Assembly (NCBI GenBank): GCA_903834675.1
Contig: CAILKC010000131.1
Span: forward strand, 1 to 32,394
Source of the DNA: an uncultured Victivallales bacterium
Lineage (GTDB): Bacteria; Verrucomicrobiota; Lentisphaeria; Oligosphaerales; JAFGRS01
Reading direction: 5' to 3'
Length of the DNA stretch: 32,394 bases
A program made the position numbers and the translations under genes. The notes under the pieces are model-generated. The model worked only from the letters and a program-made list of their open reading frames with translations, ran no database searches and was not told the DNA's origin. Below are positions 1-9,800 of the stretch, in pieces (position 1 is the first letter of the stretch; each line of letters starts with the position of its first letter).

Positions 1-2047
1 ACTCCACCAGCGCCTTGGCGATGGCGTCGGGAACGTCGCCGTAGAACTCGATACTGATCTTGGTGGCCAGGTCATCGGGCAGATCGAAGAGCTGCCGGCG
101 CGAGGAGATGGGCATGAGCAGTAGCGCGGCGCCCTTTTCCACGGCCAGTTCCGCGACGGCCACGGGGTTCGGCAGCATCTCGATGGAGCCGCCCAGGTTC
201 AAGGCCCCAGCGACGATCAGGCCGCCCCGCGTGCTGCGCTCGATCAGGCCGCTGCACAGGGCCACGAGCACACCCAGCCCAAGCCCTTGCCCGGAGCGGT
301 CGTTGTCGACGGCCCGGAGCTGCACGGCGAACTCGTGGCTGCGCGGGTCGCGGTCGCCCACCAACTCCTTTGCCCGTGTATACAGGTTCTGCTCCGCATA
401 ACGCACGCACTCGCGGAAGGGCGGCGGTATGGGCGCGTTGAGGACCTTCGCGCCGCTGCCGGGGCCGGCGGTCGCCTCGATGCGGTAGAGGGATGGTGCG
501 CCGCCGTCGCCGCCCGGCGACACGGCCCAGACCTGCCCCGGCGGCAGGGGATCGGTGTCGATGGCCTCGTCGCTGTGGAGCTCCGGCGTCGAGACGAACT
601 GCTCAACACCGTCCACCCCCACGAAGTAGCTGAAATGAGTGTTGCGGAACTCGGTCCGCAGGCAGCGCTTCTGCTGTTCCTTCACTCGCCGCCGGCATTC
701 CAGCGCGGCGCGCACGACCGCTTCCAGATCTTCGTCAGGGACCGGCATGGCCGGGTCCGGGTAGAGCAACCTCAGCAGGCCGCTCACGGTCTTGTTGACC
801 GCCTCGATGTCGCGCCCGCTGAGGGCGCCGCCCCAGTTTACGCGGCCCTGGAGAACCCCGACGCGGCTGCCGTCCCGAAGCTTGTTCCAGCACTCCGAAA
901 GGAAGTCGCTGACCAGGCCGAAATGGTTCGTGAGGTGCTCATTCGGGTTCAGCTTCACGAACTCCCACCCCGGCACATAGCCGTGGATGCGGTCCATGAA
1001 CGCCGTGTCGTTTCGCATTTCCGGCGGCAGGGGGCTGAGCAGGTGGCCGATCCGTTGCTGCTGTGCCACGTCCACCTCGAAGTTGCCCACCATGGCGATG
1101 CCGCCCGACGCTCGGATGCTCTCCTTGCCCCGCGAGAACTCGCCCGAGGCCATGTAGCCCTTCATGATGTTGACGCCGTCCTTCTGGTCGAAACTGACGC
1201 CGCTGATCTCGTCGAAGCAGACGACATCATAGAGGCACACCAGCCCGCGCTGCCCGTTGGCGTTGTTCACGAACATCTTCGCCACCGTCGCCTTGCCGCC
1301 GGAGATCAGGTGCGAGTAGGGCGATATCTGCTGGAACAGGTGGCTCTTGCCGGTCCCACGGGGGCCAAGCTCGACCAGGTTGTAGTTGCGCTCCACGAAC
1401 GGCACCATCCGCAGGAGGGCGACCAGCTTGGCCCGCTCCGACAACGCCCCCGGCTCCAGCCCGACCGACCGGATCAGCAGATCGCGCCACTCGGTGGTGG
1501 TGAACTGCGTCCGCCCCCGGCAGAGCGCCCCGAGCACGTCCGCCTTCGAGAGCTGGATGGGCCGGAGCGCGTCGACGGCGAACGGGCGCCCGCTGCGCTC
1601 CTCGGCGATGGCGGAGTCGTAGGTGAGGGTGACCTCGGCGTAGAAGCCGTCGATGAGCATGCGCTCGTGTTCGCGGACCAGTTCGTCGCGGATGCGAACA
1701 TCGCGGAGTTGCAGGCTCGGGAGCTCCACCAGGAAGCAATCGTTCTTGGCATCCAGGCGGGCCTTGACCAGGTCGATCAGCTTCACCGATCCCTTGTCCC
1801 GCGCCCGCGCCTTGAACAGCTCCTCAGACCCGGTGCGGACACTGCGGTCCTGGAGCTGACGCTCCACCACCTGCAGGCCTTCCTCGATCTCCTTCTCGTC
1901 GACGGTGGCGCAGTAGCGGCCCAGCAGGAACTCCACCACGTAGGTCGGCACGGGGTACTGTCGGCTGTAGCGGCGCACCAGGTCTTTACGCACGAGGAAT
2001 CCCTCGAACGCCGACGCCGCCAGGCGATCAAGACGGTCCAGTTCCAT
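1..2047 (-). CDS. brxL: BREX system Lon protease-like protein BrxL (3' end at window edge)
   Basis: This ORF reads from ATG at 2047 to the first base of the window, giving 682 codons. The next codon begins with T, so a stop may follow directly and the protein may be essentially complete. A Walker A motif GPRGTGKS is at residues 228-235 and a Walker B-like VVCFDE at 275-280, forming an AAA+ module. The C-terminal 130 residues resemble the Lon S16 protease fold, with DNDRSGQGLGLGV around Ser585, the GALNLGGSIE strand, and Lys638 in ELAVEKGA as candidate catalytic dyad partners. Known BrxL proteins are about 680-690 aa, AAA+/Lon-like, and take part in BREX phage exclusion. It is the last gene of the cluster, starting 2 bp after the pglZ stop. 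The long ORF on the opposite strand here is an antisense shadow. Confidence 0.93.
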   Translation of the reverse strand, partial: MELDRLDRLAASAFEGFLVRKDLVRRYSRQYPVPTYVVEFLLGRYCATVDEKEIEEGLQVVERQLQDRSVRTGSEELFKARARDKGSVKLIDLVKARLDAKNDCFLVELPSLQLRDVRIRDELVREHERMLIDGFYAEVTLTYDSAIAEERSGRPFAVDALRPIQLSKADVLGALCRGRTQFTTTEWRDLLIRSVGLEPGALSERAKLVALLRMVPFVERNYNLVELGPRGTGKSHLFQQISPYSHLISGGKATVAKMFVNNANGQRGLVCLYDVVCFDEISGVSFDQKDGVNIMKGYMASGEFSRGKESIRASGGIAMVGNFEVDVAQQQRIGHLLSPLPPEMRNDTAFMDRIHGYVPGWEFVKLNPNEHLTNHFGLVSDFLSECWNKLRDGSRVGVLQGRVNWGGALSGRDIEAVNKTVSGLLRLLYPDPAMPVPDEDLEAVVRAALECRRRVKEQQKRCLRTEFRNTHFSYFVGVDGVEQFVSTPELHSDEAIDTDPLPPGQVWAVSPGGDGGAPSLYRIEATAGPGSGAKVLNAPIPPPFRECVRYAEQNLYTRAKELVGDRDPRSHEFAVQLRAVDNDRSGQGLGLGVLVALCSGLIERSTRGGLIVAGALNLGGSIEMLPNPVAVAELAVEKGAALLLMPISSRRQLFDLPDDLATKISIEFYGDVPDAIAKALVE

Positions 2048-2049
2048 GG

Positions 2050-4362
2050 CTAATCCTCGCCTCCCACGGTCGTCGTCTCTTTGCAGAACACTTTGCCGGC
2101 GGCATCGACCAGCACGAGGCTGGCGACCGTGCCCTTGAGGTCCTCATCCTTGACGAGCAGGCCCACTTTGCCCTCGGCGTCCACCGGTTTGGGTTCCGTG
2201 ATCGACGACGCGGCGTCGCCCGCTTTTGTCCGCAGGTCCGCCCGGAGCCCGGCCCCGGCCGCATCCGTGACGATTCGGCAACGCAGCCCATGCCACTGGA
2301 TGTCCACCACCTTGGCCGCCGCCACAGGACCGCCAGCAGCGCCCATGAACACCAGGTCCGGGACCAGGCACTCCTGTAAGCTGAGCCCGCCGTGGGCATA
2401 CTCGCTGCCGGCGACGTAACAGGCGACCCCCGGCGCGTAAGCGAAGCGGCACACGGGGTTCCAGTGCCAGCTTGCCGTAGGATGATCCGCGTGGCTGGTG
2501 TCCTTCAGCGCGGCGCAGCGGCGCCAGCGGCTCTCGGCGAGGTATTTCGCCAGCTTCGCGGAGGGCAGGCCGCCGGGCATGAACAACCAGCCATGGTCCG
2601 TGACCACGCGGACTTTCTTCCAGCCGGCATCGAGCAGCTCCTGGACCCTATGGGCCACCAGATCGAGCTGCTCGGCGATCTGCGTGGCCAGCCCGGACTC
2701 CAGTGCATGCCCGAGTTCGTCGAAGCGGCCCGCCTCCGCCCAGGCGCGAGCGCCGGCTGCCGTCGGGTCGCCCAAATCCGCGGTCCCCAGGACTTGGTAC
2801 CCCAGTTCGCCCAGGCGCTTCGCGAACCTGGCAGTGGTCAGCGGCTGGCCGCCGAGTTCCGGGGCGTACGTCTCGCCCGGCGCATGTCCCTGCAGTTCGC
2901 CGGAGAGGGGCGACACCGCGGGTTTCGCGGTAGCCGTAACCGTCGGCAGCGCCGCCCAGCGCCAGCCGGGGTGCAGCTCAAGGCCCTGCGCTGTCAGCAT
3001 CTCGCCCAGGCGCTGCCCCAGATCGTAGCGGAGGCCGTCCACGAACAGGATGACCGTGCCTTCCTCGCCCTGGACTGGTGGTTGTGCAGGCAGCGGGTGC
3101 TGCCCGGCAAGTTGCTGCAGGCGGAGTGCCGCCTCCTCCAGCCAAGGCAAGTAGACCACCTGCAGGGCGGTCGCCACGGCCGCAGCATCCTCCGGGCTCT
3201 TCACTACCGCCAGCGCCTTCCAGGCGGCCTGGTCGGGCACGTAGGCGCCCTCGCGGTAGAGCCTCCCCATGTCCTCTGGCGTATCGCCGCCGATGGCCTT
3301 CTCGGTCTGCCGGGCGAGTGTTGCCAGGTGCTCCAGGGCCGCGGCCAGGGACGCGTGCCCCAGGCGCGCCCAGACCCACTGCCGGCGTGGCCCGTGTGTC
3401 GCTTCCAGCATCAGCAGCTTCTTGCGTGCTTGGGCCGGCGCCGCCTTCGCCAGTTCCCTCAAGGCCTGCCGCAGACCCTCCTCGAGCCTACGGTTCTCAT
3501 CCGGCCAGGTCGCCGGCTGGAGCATGAGGGTACCCCGCGGCTTCGCCTGCTCCAAGAGAGAGGGCACCCCAGGGTACAGCCCCGGCGCCTCGGCGAAGCG
3601 TGCCCACGCGCCGCGCCAGGCCTCATCCTCGCAACGTCCCAGCTTCTCCGCCGCCGCCAACTCGCCGTCGCCTTCGGGATCGACACCGTAGGTGGCCTTA
3701 CAGCGTGACCGGAATGCCTGCCACTTGGCCCCTGCCCATGCATAACGGGCACCGGCGCCGTCACTCAACCACAGGAGGATCTGCCGGTCGGTGTCCCCGA
3801 CCATCAGCTTGTCGAAGTCCTCCGCCTCCAGCCGCCGGCCGCGGAGTTGCGCGAGGGGCGTCACCGCGAGCTGGCCGAGCGCCCCGGTCATTGCGTCGCG
3901 TGTCTGCCGGTCGCGCGCCACGTCCAGGCCGAGGCCGCCATCCTCGGAGACCAGGAACGCCTCGACCGTCCAGTCCTTGCCGTTCTTCTGCGTCCACACG
4001 GTGCCGCGGTACTGGAGTTCCACCAGCGGCTTCAGGGCGTCCGGGCACTCCTCCACGGCCCGCAGCGTCTGCCGGCTCACGCCGGGCAGGTAGAGGATCG
4101 GGACTGCACCCGGAGGCAGGGCAGATGCCGGCAGCGCCCGCTCTATCACGCAGCGCAGCCAGATCGCCGGGCCGATGCGGCGGACAGGATCGAATTCCCC
4201 CAGCGTTAGTAGCTCGGGAAGCAACGGCCGCAGGGCGTCCGCCACGGGGCGCCACTGCCCGTCCGGGTCGGCCCACAGCACCGCGGCCGGCGGTACCATG
4301 TCAGCGGGGTTACAGCGGCCGGCCTGGGTCAGCGAATCCCGTATGGCTTCGAGAAGTGTCAC
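2050..4362 (-). CDS. pglZ: BREX phosphatase-like protein PglZ (type B form)
   Basis: This 770-residue protein starts with GTG at 4362, which overlaps the TGA of the upstream gene as GTGA, so it is probably translationally coupled. The C-terminal half carries alkaline-phosphatase-superfamily signatures: VILFVDGLRYDL at about 437-448, with a metal-binding Asp at 442, then the LPTVTATAKP segment near 472-481 and VVTDHGW at 586-592. The N-terminal MTLLEAIRDSL and the GPAIWLRCVIE segment at 64-74 look like the PglZ type B form found with BREX-1 systems rather than type A. PglZ is a core BREX component required for defence, and its exact enzymatic role is not settled. It sits between an accessory Schlafen-like gene and brxL. 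Confidence 0.92.
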   Translation of the reverse strand: MTLLEAIRDSLTQAGRCNPADMVPPAAVLWADPDGQWRPVADALRPLLPELLTLGEFDPVRRIGPAIWLRCVIERALPASALPPGAVPILYLPGVSRQTLRAVEECPDALKPLVELQYRGTVWTQKNGKDWTVEAFLVSEDGGLGLDVARDRQTRDAMTGALGQLAVTPLAQLRGRRLEAEDFDKLMVGDTDRQILLWLSDGAGARYAWAGAKWQAFRSRCKATYGVDPEGDGELAAAEKLGRCEDEAWRGAWARFAEAPGLYPGVPSLLEQAKPRGTLMLQPATWPDENRRLEEGLRQALRELAKAAPAQARKKLLMLEATHGPRRQWVWARLGHASLAAALEHLATLARQTEKAIGGDTPEDMGRLYREGAYVPDQAAWKALAVVKSPEDAAAVATALQVVYLPWLEEAALRLQQLAGQHPLPAQPPVQGEEGTVILFVDGLRYDLGQRLGEMLTAQGLELHPGWRWAALPTVTATAKPAVSPLSGELQGHAPGETYAPELGGQPLTTARFAKRLGELGYQVLGTADLGDPTAAGARAWAEAGRFDELGHALESGLATQIAEQLDLVAHRVQELLDAGWKKVRVVTDHGWLFMPGGLPSAKLAKYLAESRWRRCAALKDTSHADHPTASWHWNPVCRFAYAPGVACYVAGSEYAHGGLSLQECLVPDLVFMGAAGGPVAAAKVVDIQWHGLRCRIVTDAAGAGLRADLRTKAGDAASSITEPKPVDAEGKVGLLVKDEDLKGTVASLVLVDAAGKVFCKETTTVGGED

Positions 4363-5603
4363 GCGACCGGCCTCCGTGCGGGCAGAACGACCTTCAGGTA
4401 GTCGTCGGTAGCCTCGAAGACCGCCTCGACGCCGTTCTGCTCGCGCATGAGTGGGATGATCTTCCGCCGAACTCCCATGCCGCGCGCGTCAACATACCCA
4501 TAGTCCCGCAGAACGTCGGTGATGATAGGGTTCCTGGGCGAGCGTTGCCCGGCAACCATCTTCTCCACGGACATTGTGTTCGGGAGCGCGCCGGGGCTGA
4601 CGATCTCCATGCGGTCGGCATACACGGTCACCTCGATCTCGGTTGAGCGAGTCCAGTCCCGGTGCGCCAGGGCGTTGGCCACGGCTTCCCGGATCGCCTC
4701 CTGGGGGTAGGACCACGCGGCCTCACGCCGCACCCCGTTGCCCAATACCGGCGCTTCACGGGAGACGAACGGGCGAATGGCCTCCGCGAAGGCTTCGATC
4801 AGACCTTCGCCGACAAACTCCCGAGCCCCTTCGCGCGCCCTGCTCCAAAGGCCGACCAGGGGGCCATCGAGAACCCGGTCCAGGCGGGCGTCATAGCTCT
4901 TGTCGGTGCTGTCGAAAACCTGGCAGCGCAGCCCCGCCTGCCGGAGGGTGCGGCGCGGCGTATTCCCGAATAGGACCAGCCCGGCAATCGTGCAGACCGA
5001 CCCCGACCCCACCCCAGCGGTCATGAACCCCAGCGCACGGAGACGCCTTTCCCACTCCTGCTCTGTCTCCGGCAACTGCGGTTCGCGCAGCGCGTGCGTC
5101 AGATAGTCCGCGAGTCGCCTCACATCAAGAGCGGCAAAGCCCGCACCGGAGACCGGCAGCAACTCCATGTGCAGCAGTCCTCCCGCGGCGAAGAGGCGCG
5201 CCTGCTGTTCCCGACTCGCCAGCCGTGAGGTGCTTCCGACGCGGATGTAGATGTCTTCGCGCCCTTGGTGCCGCAGGACGTAAGGCTTGGTGGTCCCCTC
5301 CGTGAACGAGATGACGGCTACGCGCTTGCCGTCGTCGAACACGACCTCCTCGTAGAAGGGCAGGATCAGAGGGTGCACCTTCGCACCGAAGACCGCGTCC
5401 ATGACCCACTCTTCAACGTTAGCACGCTGCAGCCCGCTCACCGTGCCGTCATCCTCGACCCCCAGGAGAACCCGCCCTCCCTTGAGGTTGGCCATGGCCA
5501 CGACCTCCTTGGCCACCTGCTCGGGGCGTACGTCGTCGCGTTTGAACTCCACCCCGGAACTCTCGCCGGAAGCTATGACCTCAAGTAGTTCAGCACGAAG
5601 CAT
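4359..5603 (-). CDS. Schlafen/AlbA_2-domain putative ATP-binding protein (BREX accessory, copy 2)
   Basis: 414 aa from ATG at 5603. The N-terminus is an AlbA_2 (Schlafen-type) domain with GVEFKRDD at 17-24, followed by the core KGGRVLLGVEDDG at 41-53 and EDIYIRVGSTSRLAS at 116-130. The C-terminal half has a HATPase_c_4-like region: AIREAVANALAHRDW at 303-317, the YADRMEIVSPG strand-turn at 328-338, and the ARGMGVRRK loop at 373-381. This architecture is often annotated as an RNA-binding/ATP-binding or RecG-like transcriptional regulator, but there are no helicase motifs and no helicase function should be assumed. The stop codon overlaps the pglZ GTG start, which ties it to BREX expression. 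The 564-bp gap upstream suggests it may have its own promoter. Its role in BREX is unknown; regulator or effector are the options I consider. Confidence 0.85.
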   Translation of the reverse strand: MLRAELLEVIASGESSGVEFKRDDVRPEQVAKEVVAMANLKGGRVLLGVEDDGTVSGLQRANVEEWVMDAVFGAKVHPLILPFYEEVVFDDGKRVAVISFTEGTTKPYVLRHQGREDIYIRVGSTSRLASREQQARLFAAGGLLHMELLPVSGAGFAALDVRRLADYLTHALREPQLPETEQEWERRLRALGFMTAGVGSGSVCTIAGLVLFGNTPRRTLRQAGLRCQVFDSTDKSYDARLDRVLDGPLVGLWSRAREGAREFVGEGLIEAFAEAIRPFVSREAPVLGNGVRREAAWSYPQEAIREAVANALAHRDWTRSTEIEVTVYADRMEIVSPGALPNTMSVEKMVAGQRSPRNPIITDVLRDYGYVDARGMGVRRKIIPLMREQNGVEAVFEATDDYLKVVLPARRPVA

Positions 5604-5756
5604 GGCTGCACCTCACACCAATTCTGCATTCAGAGTGATTGCTCTCTCGCCAAGCCGCCAAGCTCGCCAAGAAGACAGCAACCAATTGGAGACGAATTGG
5701 ACACCGATCTGTTACCTTTGCGTCGTTGCGAGGGATCGTACTTGGTGCAGTGTGGT

Positions 5757-6065
5757 GAGGCACTTGCAGAACCCCGAGGCCAGCGTCGCCATCGGCCTGG
5801 AGCCGGCGGTCCGCACCGGTGCAGCCGGGGCTTCCGCCGTAGTCGGGGATACCGCGAACCCGCCCGCAACGGGCGTGGCATCGCGGGCTCCAGCACTGCC
5901 TCCGGCCCGTCGTGGTGGAGCGCGGGATCTCCGTATCCCGCGGCCGGGTTGCGGAGAACCCGGCTTCCAGGGGCGGGCCGGACATACCGAAGTGAGACTC
6001 GCGAGTCTCATACAAGGGGACAGGCGCGACCCTTGCGGAAGTCTGCGGGGTTCTGCAAGAGCCTC
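5757..6065. mobile_element. Candidate MITE-like element with 20-bp terminal inverted repeats
   Basis: Arms at 5757-5776 and 6046-6065 are reverse complements over 20 bp with one mismatch. The shared 14-bp core is CTTGCAGAACCCCG, and the outer GAGGC/GCCTC pairs follow after the mismatch. The element is flanked on both sides by TGGT (5753-5756 and 6066-6069), consistent with a 4-bp target duplication. Inside are three strong palindromes: CGCGGGAT/ATCCCGCG (5921-5942), CCGGGTT/AACCCGG (5944-5963), and an uninterrupted 18-bp palindrome at 5993-6010. There is no transposase or credible ORF. A long hairpin RNA, or a coincidental inverted repeat in GC-rich DNA, are the alternatives; the 4-bp duplication alone is weak evidence. 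Confidence 0.5.
5868..5893 (+). repeat. Dispersed 26-bp intergenic repeat, copy 1
   Basis: A 26-bp stretch beginning AACGGGCGTGGCA and ending GCGGGCTCCAG matches 28058-28083 at 24 of 26 positions in the same orientation. One copy lies in the BREX island inside the MITE-like element and the other in the chromosomal flank upstream of pilT. It is probably part of a genome-wide intergenic repeat family. Confidence 0.55.
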
Positions 6066-6167
6066 TGGTAGCATGGACTGCTTCATCAAGACCATGGAAA
6101 CAGGCGTCCCCAGCCTGTGCCAAGGCATCTCGCCAGAGCAGGCCATTACCTGGGCATTGGCTGTTCA

Positions 6168-6860
6168 TCACAGGTTGCCCCCCAGCTTCCCCATTCGCCA
6201 GATATCCCCCAGGCGGTACTTGCTGAGCCAGTGCTGCAGCTTCTCGGACTCCAGCCGGCGGAGTTCCGTGCCGGTGGGGCCGGGCTCCGTGATCAGGACC
6301 GAGTCCGCGTGCTCTGTGAGGGCGGATACCAGGGCATCCGAGTGCGTTGTCACAACCACCTGGGTCTGCTGCGACGCCTCCACCAGCAACTCTGCCAGGA
6401 TCGCCAGGGCGTCGGGATGCAGGCCAAGTTCCGGTTCCTCGATGCACACGAGCGAAGCGGCACCGGGGCTCAACAGGACCGCCAGGAGCGCCAGGAAGCG
6501 GAGGGTGCCATCGGAGACCCGGGTCCCCGGTACCGGCGTGCGCAGGCCATCCTCGTGGAGGTAGATACGCTCCGGTGGTAGTAAGACCTGCGGGAGGCTG
6601 AGCCGGGCGGTCACCACGGCTGGTTTCGGCGGGGATGCACCTTTCCACAGCCACTCGCTGAGGCCCCCGCCGATACGAAGCGGATCGGCCAGGTCCGCCA
6701 GCGTCGCATGCAGCAGCTCCAGTGCCTCGATGAAGTTGGACTTGCCCGAGGCGTTGGGGCCGATCAGGACGTTCAACGGCGTCAGGGCGACTTCCGGGCT
6801 CTCCGGCCCGAATGACAGGAGGCCCTGCAAACGCAGACCGTGCAGGAACTGGTCATTCAT
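6168..6860 (-). CDS. Short AAA_21-type ATPase (BREX accessory, apparently lacking its middle)
   Basis: 230 aa from ATG at 6860, which overlaps the pglX stop as ATGA. The N-terminal part has the SMC/RecF-like opening LRLQGLLSFGPES and a Walker A GPNASGKS. The C-terminal part has LSDG-like signature RVSDGTLRFLALLAVL, a Walker B VCIEEPELGLHPD, a D-loop/H-loop region VVTTHSDALVSAL, and an ending RLGDIWRMGKLGG typical of the family. Homologues I know of this group are about 350-400 aa and contain some 120-150 residues between the strand after Walker A and the signature motif, including the Q-loop region. Here ARLSLP is followed almost directly by IYLHEDGLRTPVPGTR. The reading frame is intact, so this is either an in-frame internal deletion or a compact variant. 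It may be inactive. The longer ORF extending to 7133 is not used. Confidence 0.82.
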   Translation of the reverse strand: MNDQFLHGLRLQGLLSFGPESPEVALTPLNVLIGPNASGKSNFIEALELLHATLADLADPLRIGGGLSEWLWKGASPPKPAVVTARLSLPQVLLPPERIYLHEDGLRTPVPGTRVSDGTLRFLALLAVLLSPGAASLVCIEEPELGLHPDALAILAELLVEASQQTQVVVTTHSDALVSALTEHADSVLITEPGPTGTELRRLESEKLQHWLSKYRLGDIWRMGKLGGNL

Positions 6861-9800
6861 GGTCTGCTGTCCTTTCCGGCCGCGTCGCGTGCGGCGCGCT
6901 TCTGCTCGGTGGTCAGGTGGATGTCGTTCAGGCGCTCGCCGGTGAAGATGTCGCCGGACCAGAACCAGGGGAACTCGCCCTGGGGCCGCATGGGCTCGGT
7001 GCCGCGGTCTTTGGACCAGTTGACGTTGGGCCGCCAGCGCAGGATGCCGGCGCCTTTCTTGCCGTTGGGCAGGTCGGAGGCCAGGAAGGGCCGGAGGTTC
7101 AGGCGCACGCCGTCGTTGATGTCCGGTTCCCAACCGCTGGGTTGCCGGGCCAGGGGCTTCCAGCGCACGAAGAGGTCGAAGGGCGGTTCGCCGGCCAGGA
7201 TGGCCTCCAGGCGCTGTCTGAGTTCCACGGCGGCGGCCAGGCGGTCGTCGGCACCGTCCTCGCCGCGGCGAACGCCGTCCTCCTGCCGCGTGATCCAGTC
7301 GCCGAGGTAACTGTAGGTCAGGTTCTCCAGGGCGCGCCGGCCGGCGCCGTCGGGCGCGGCCAGGCGGTGGTAGTTCACCAGGGCGTGGAAGCCATCGCGG
7401 CGGCGGCCGTCCCAGATGTGCCAGACGAACGGGCGATGGTGGAACAGGCGGCAGTGCTGCTCGAAGAACTCGTCACGCAGCCAGGCGTCGAGATCGGTGG
7501 CCTTGGCGCCGCTGGGGGCGAGGAGCTGGCGCTCCAGGTCGGCCGACCAGGCCGGGCCGAAGGCGGCAGCAAGGACCGCGCGCAGGCGCTCCGCGGCCGT
7601 GCGTTCACCCCGGACGGAAGGGATGCAGACGATGCCGTCAGCGTCGGCATAGCCCTCCAGGCCGTCGGGGCCGAGGGCCTGGCAGTCGGGGAAGGAGGAG
7701 CCGGTCTGGCGCGGCCAGCGGTAGCCCAGGAGCCGTGCCACGGCGACCTGGAGGGTCGAGGAGAGAGGGTCGAGAGGGGCGGCGCCATCGCGGTTGATCA
7801 TGGCATTGGGCACGGCGGGGTTCGGGTGCCCGTGGAACAGCCACTGCGTCGGGTCGTCGGAATGCGGCTTGGGCAGGCCATGCGGGTACTTCTCCGCCGC
7901 CACCTGCTGCCAGTGGGCTAGATCGAAGGGGATCTTGGTTAGAGTTGCAGCAGTCACTTTGAGGGCTTGATCCACCACCCTGACCTGTACTCGGTAATCG
8001 CGTGATGCCACAAACGCAAGCAGTGCCCGAGTAAGGTGGGTGTCGCGGGCACAGATAGGGCACACGTTGTCATCGAACACCTCGCCAGCATAGAGGAAGG
8101 GCTCGAGTGTGCTCATCTTGTTCACGACGACGCCCCGACGCCCCCAGACGCCTTGACCGTGCAACCGGCACCCCAGTTGGTCCGTGAGTTCGGACGACGA
8201 GAGTGGAGTGGTGCATATCAGGCTGCGTCCCGACCAAAGTGCGCCAGGGGTCGGCGAATCCAGCCAAGCGAGGCCACCGCTTCCGAGGCAAGGCGACTCC
8301 CAGAAAGACTGCAGGAAGCGCGGCGAATCCCCCGTGGTGCTGCCTTTCCCGTAGTCGGCCAAGTCCGCCAAGATCGGTCCCGACGTCACATCTTCCAGTG
8401 CGATCCTAGCGTCAGGATTCGACAATTGTCCGTTCTGCCCGACGGTCATCATGGGGGTGGCGCGTAGGGCTGCGTCCTTGGCCCCCGGCGTCATCTGCTC
8501 TCCCACGTCTACGCCGGTGAAGGCGTGGACGGCGGCTGGGGCGCGGCGGGTGAGGGCAGCTAAGACGATACTGAAGTCCCACATGGGGGTCTGGAAGCCT
8601 TTGGGTCCGAGCCTTGCCAGAACACCCCACTCGGTGGTCTTTAGGAGGTATTCGCGGAGCTTCCGGTAACTGCCGAGGAAGAGCCAGTTCTGCGGGGTGA
8701 CCAGGCCGATGGAGCCGGCGTCGCCGCAGAACTCCAGACAACGCAGGACAAAGGCGGTGGCGAGGTCGGCCTTGCCCAGGGGGTAGTGGGTTTCGATGTG
8801 GTCCCTTTGTACGTCGTCCTGCTTGCCGCGGCCGAGGTAAGGCACGTTGGTCGCCACCAGGTGGTAGCTGCCGGCCAGGAGGCGCGCGGCGCCCGCCAGG
8901 CCCTGAGCGGTGACGGCCATCTCGTGCACCTCGTCGCTGGTGTAGGCGGCTTCCTTCCCCAAGGCCTCGGCGAGCAGCGGGGCGAGTTGGGCGAAGTTCG
9001 CGGTCAGCAGGTCGCCGCGCAGCTTGCCGGGGTTGATTAGGCTGCCGAGGGTGGGGGCCTTCTGGAAGAGGTCGTATAGGTACTCCATGCCGGCCCTGAG
9101 ACGCTGGTCGTAGAGATTGCCGTCCTCCGGGCCGGAAAGGAGCTTCGGCCCTGTCCCCCACGCCGAGGCGTCGCCGGCACGGCGGGCCAGGTCGAGCCAG
9201 TCCTGCTTGGGGGCGTGGATGCCCAGTCCGCAGCAGGCCAGGTTGAGCGGTGGCAGGTCGTGGTAGCCGGAGAGCTTCCACGCGGCCAGGGCGAGGTTGA
9301 AGGCGGCCAACTGGGTGCAGCGTGGGTCCAGCTCCAGCCCGAAGAGGTTGTCGCGCAGGACGGCGTCCACGGCGTCGCGCCGCGACAGCCCTTCCTCGGC
9401 CATGCGCATGGCCACCAGGATCGGTAACTCGAACACGACGAAATGCCCGCTGCCCATGCACGGGTCCAGTAGCCGCAGTTCCTTGGCCTTACGCGGCCAG
9501 CCGTCGAACGTCCCCGCCGCGGGGCGCCAGCAGCGCAGGGGCGCACAGACGGGGCTGGCTGCCCCGGACCCCGCCCGGGGCGTCGCAGACTCCCCGGACC
9601 CCTCATCCTGCTGCTGACGCGACCGCTCTTCGGCAGTCGCCGAAGCTCCGGTCGCGCCAGCGGTGGCGCCGGAAGAGTCGGGTGGAGAGTCGGTGCGGAC
9701 GAAACGGAGGTAGGTCCATTCGATGCCGGGCAGGGCGACCAGCTTGCGCAGGTCGTCCTCCGTGACCAGCCTTTCCGGGTCCCCATGCGAAGCGTCGGCC

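Larger units (their letters stand above)
5604..6167. other. 564-bp non-coding gap inside the BREX cluster
   Basis: No convincing gene is present. The ORFs here are short, rich in Pro, Arg and Ala, and cross hairpin repeats. From right to left it holds a small hairpin at 6100-6118 (ACAGGC, 7-nt loop, GCCTGT), a candidate MITE at 5757-6065, an inverted repeat CCAATT/AATTGG at 5682-5700, and a threefold CGCCAAG direct repeat at about 5648-5671. It separates the accessory AAA gene from the second Schlafen gene and breaks an otherwise tightly packed operon. Confidence 0.7.

Noticed and set aside
287..2053. 588-residue open frame on the plus strand opposite brxL
   Set aside because: It is antisense to a well-conserved BrxL frame, is rich in Ala, Arg, His, Leu and Val from GC-rich codons and has no recognisable domain.
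5712..6146. 144-residue minus-strand open frame in the large BREX gap
   Set aside because: It lies almost entirely in the MITE-like element, contains no motif and lacks a ribosome binding site.
5590..6654. 354-residue minus-strand open frame spanning the intergenic gap and the AAA gene
   Set aside because: It overlaps the real AAA frame and runs through palindromic repeats; composition is that of non-coding GC-rich DNA.
6861..7133. N-terminal extension of the AAA ATPase into pglX
   Set aside because: It would overlap 270 bp of pglX in another frame; ATG at 6860 gives the family start and the ATGA coupling.
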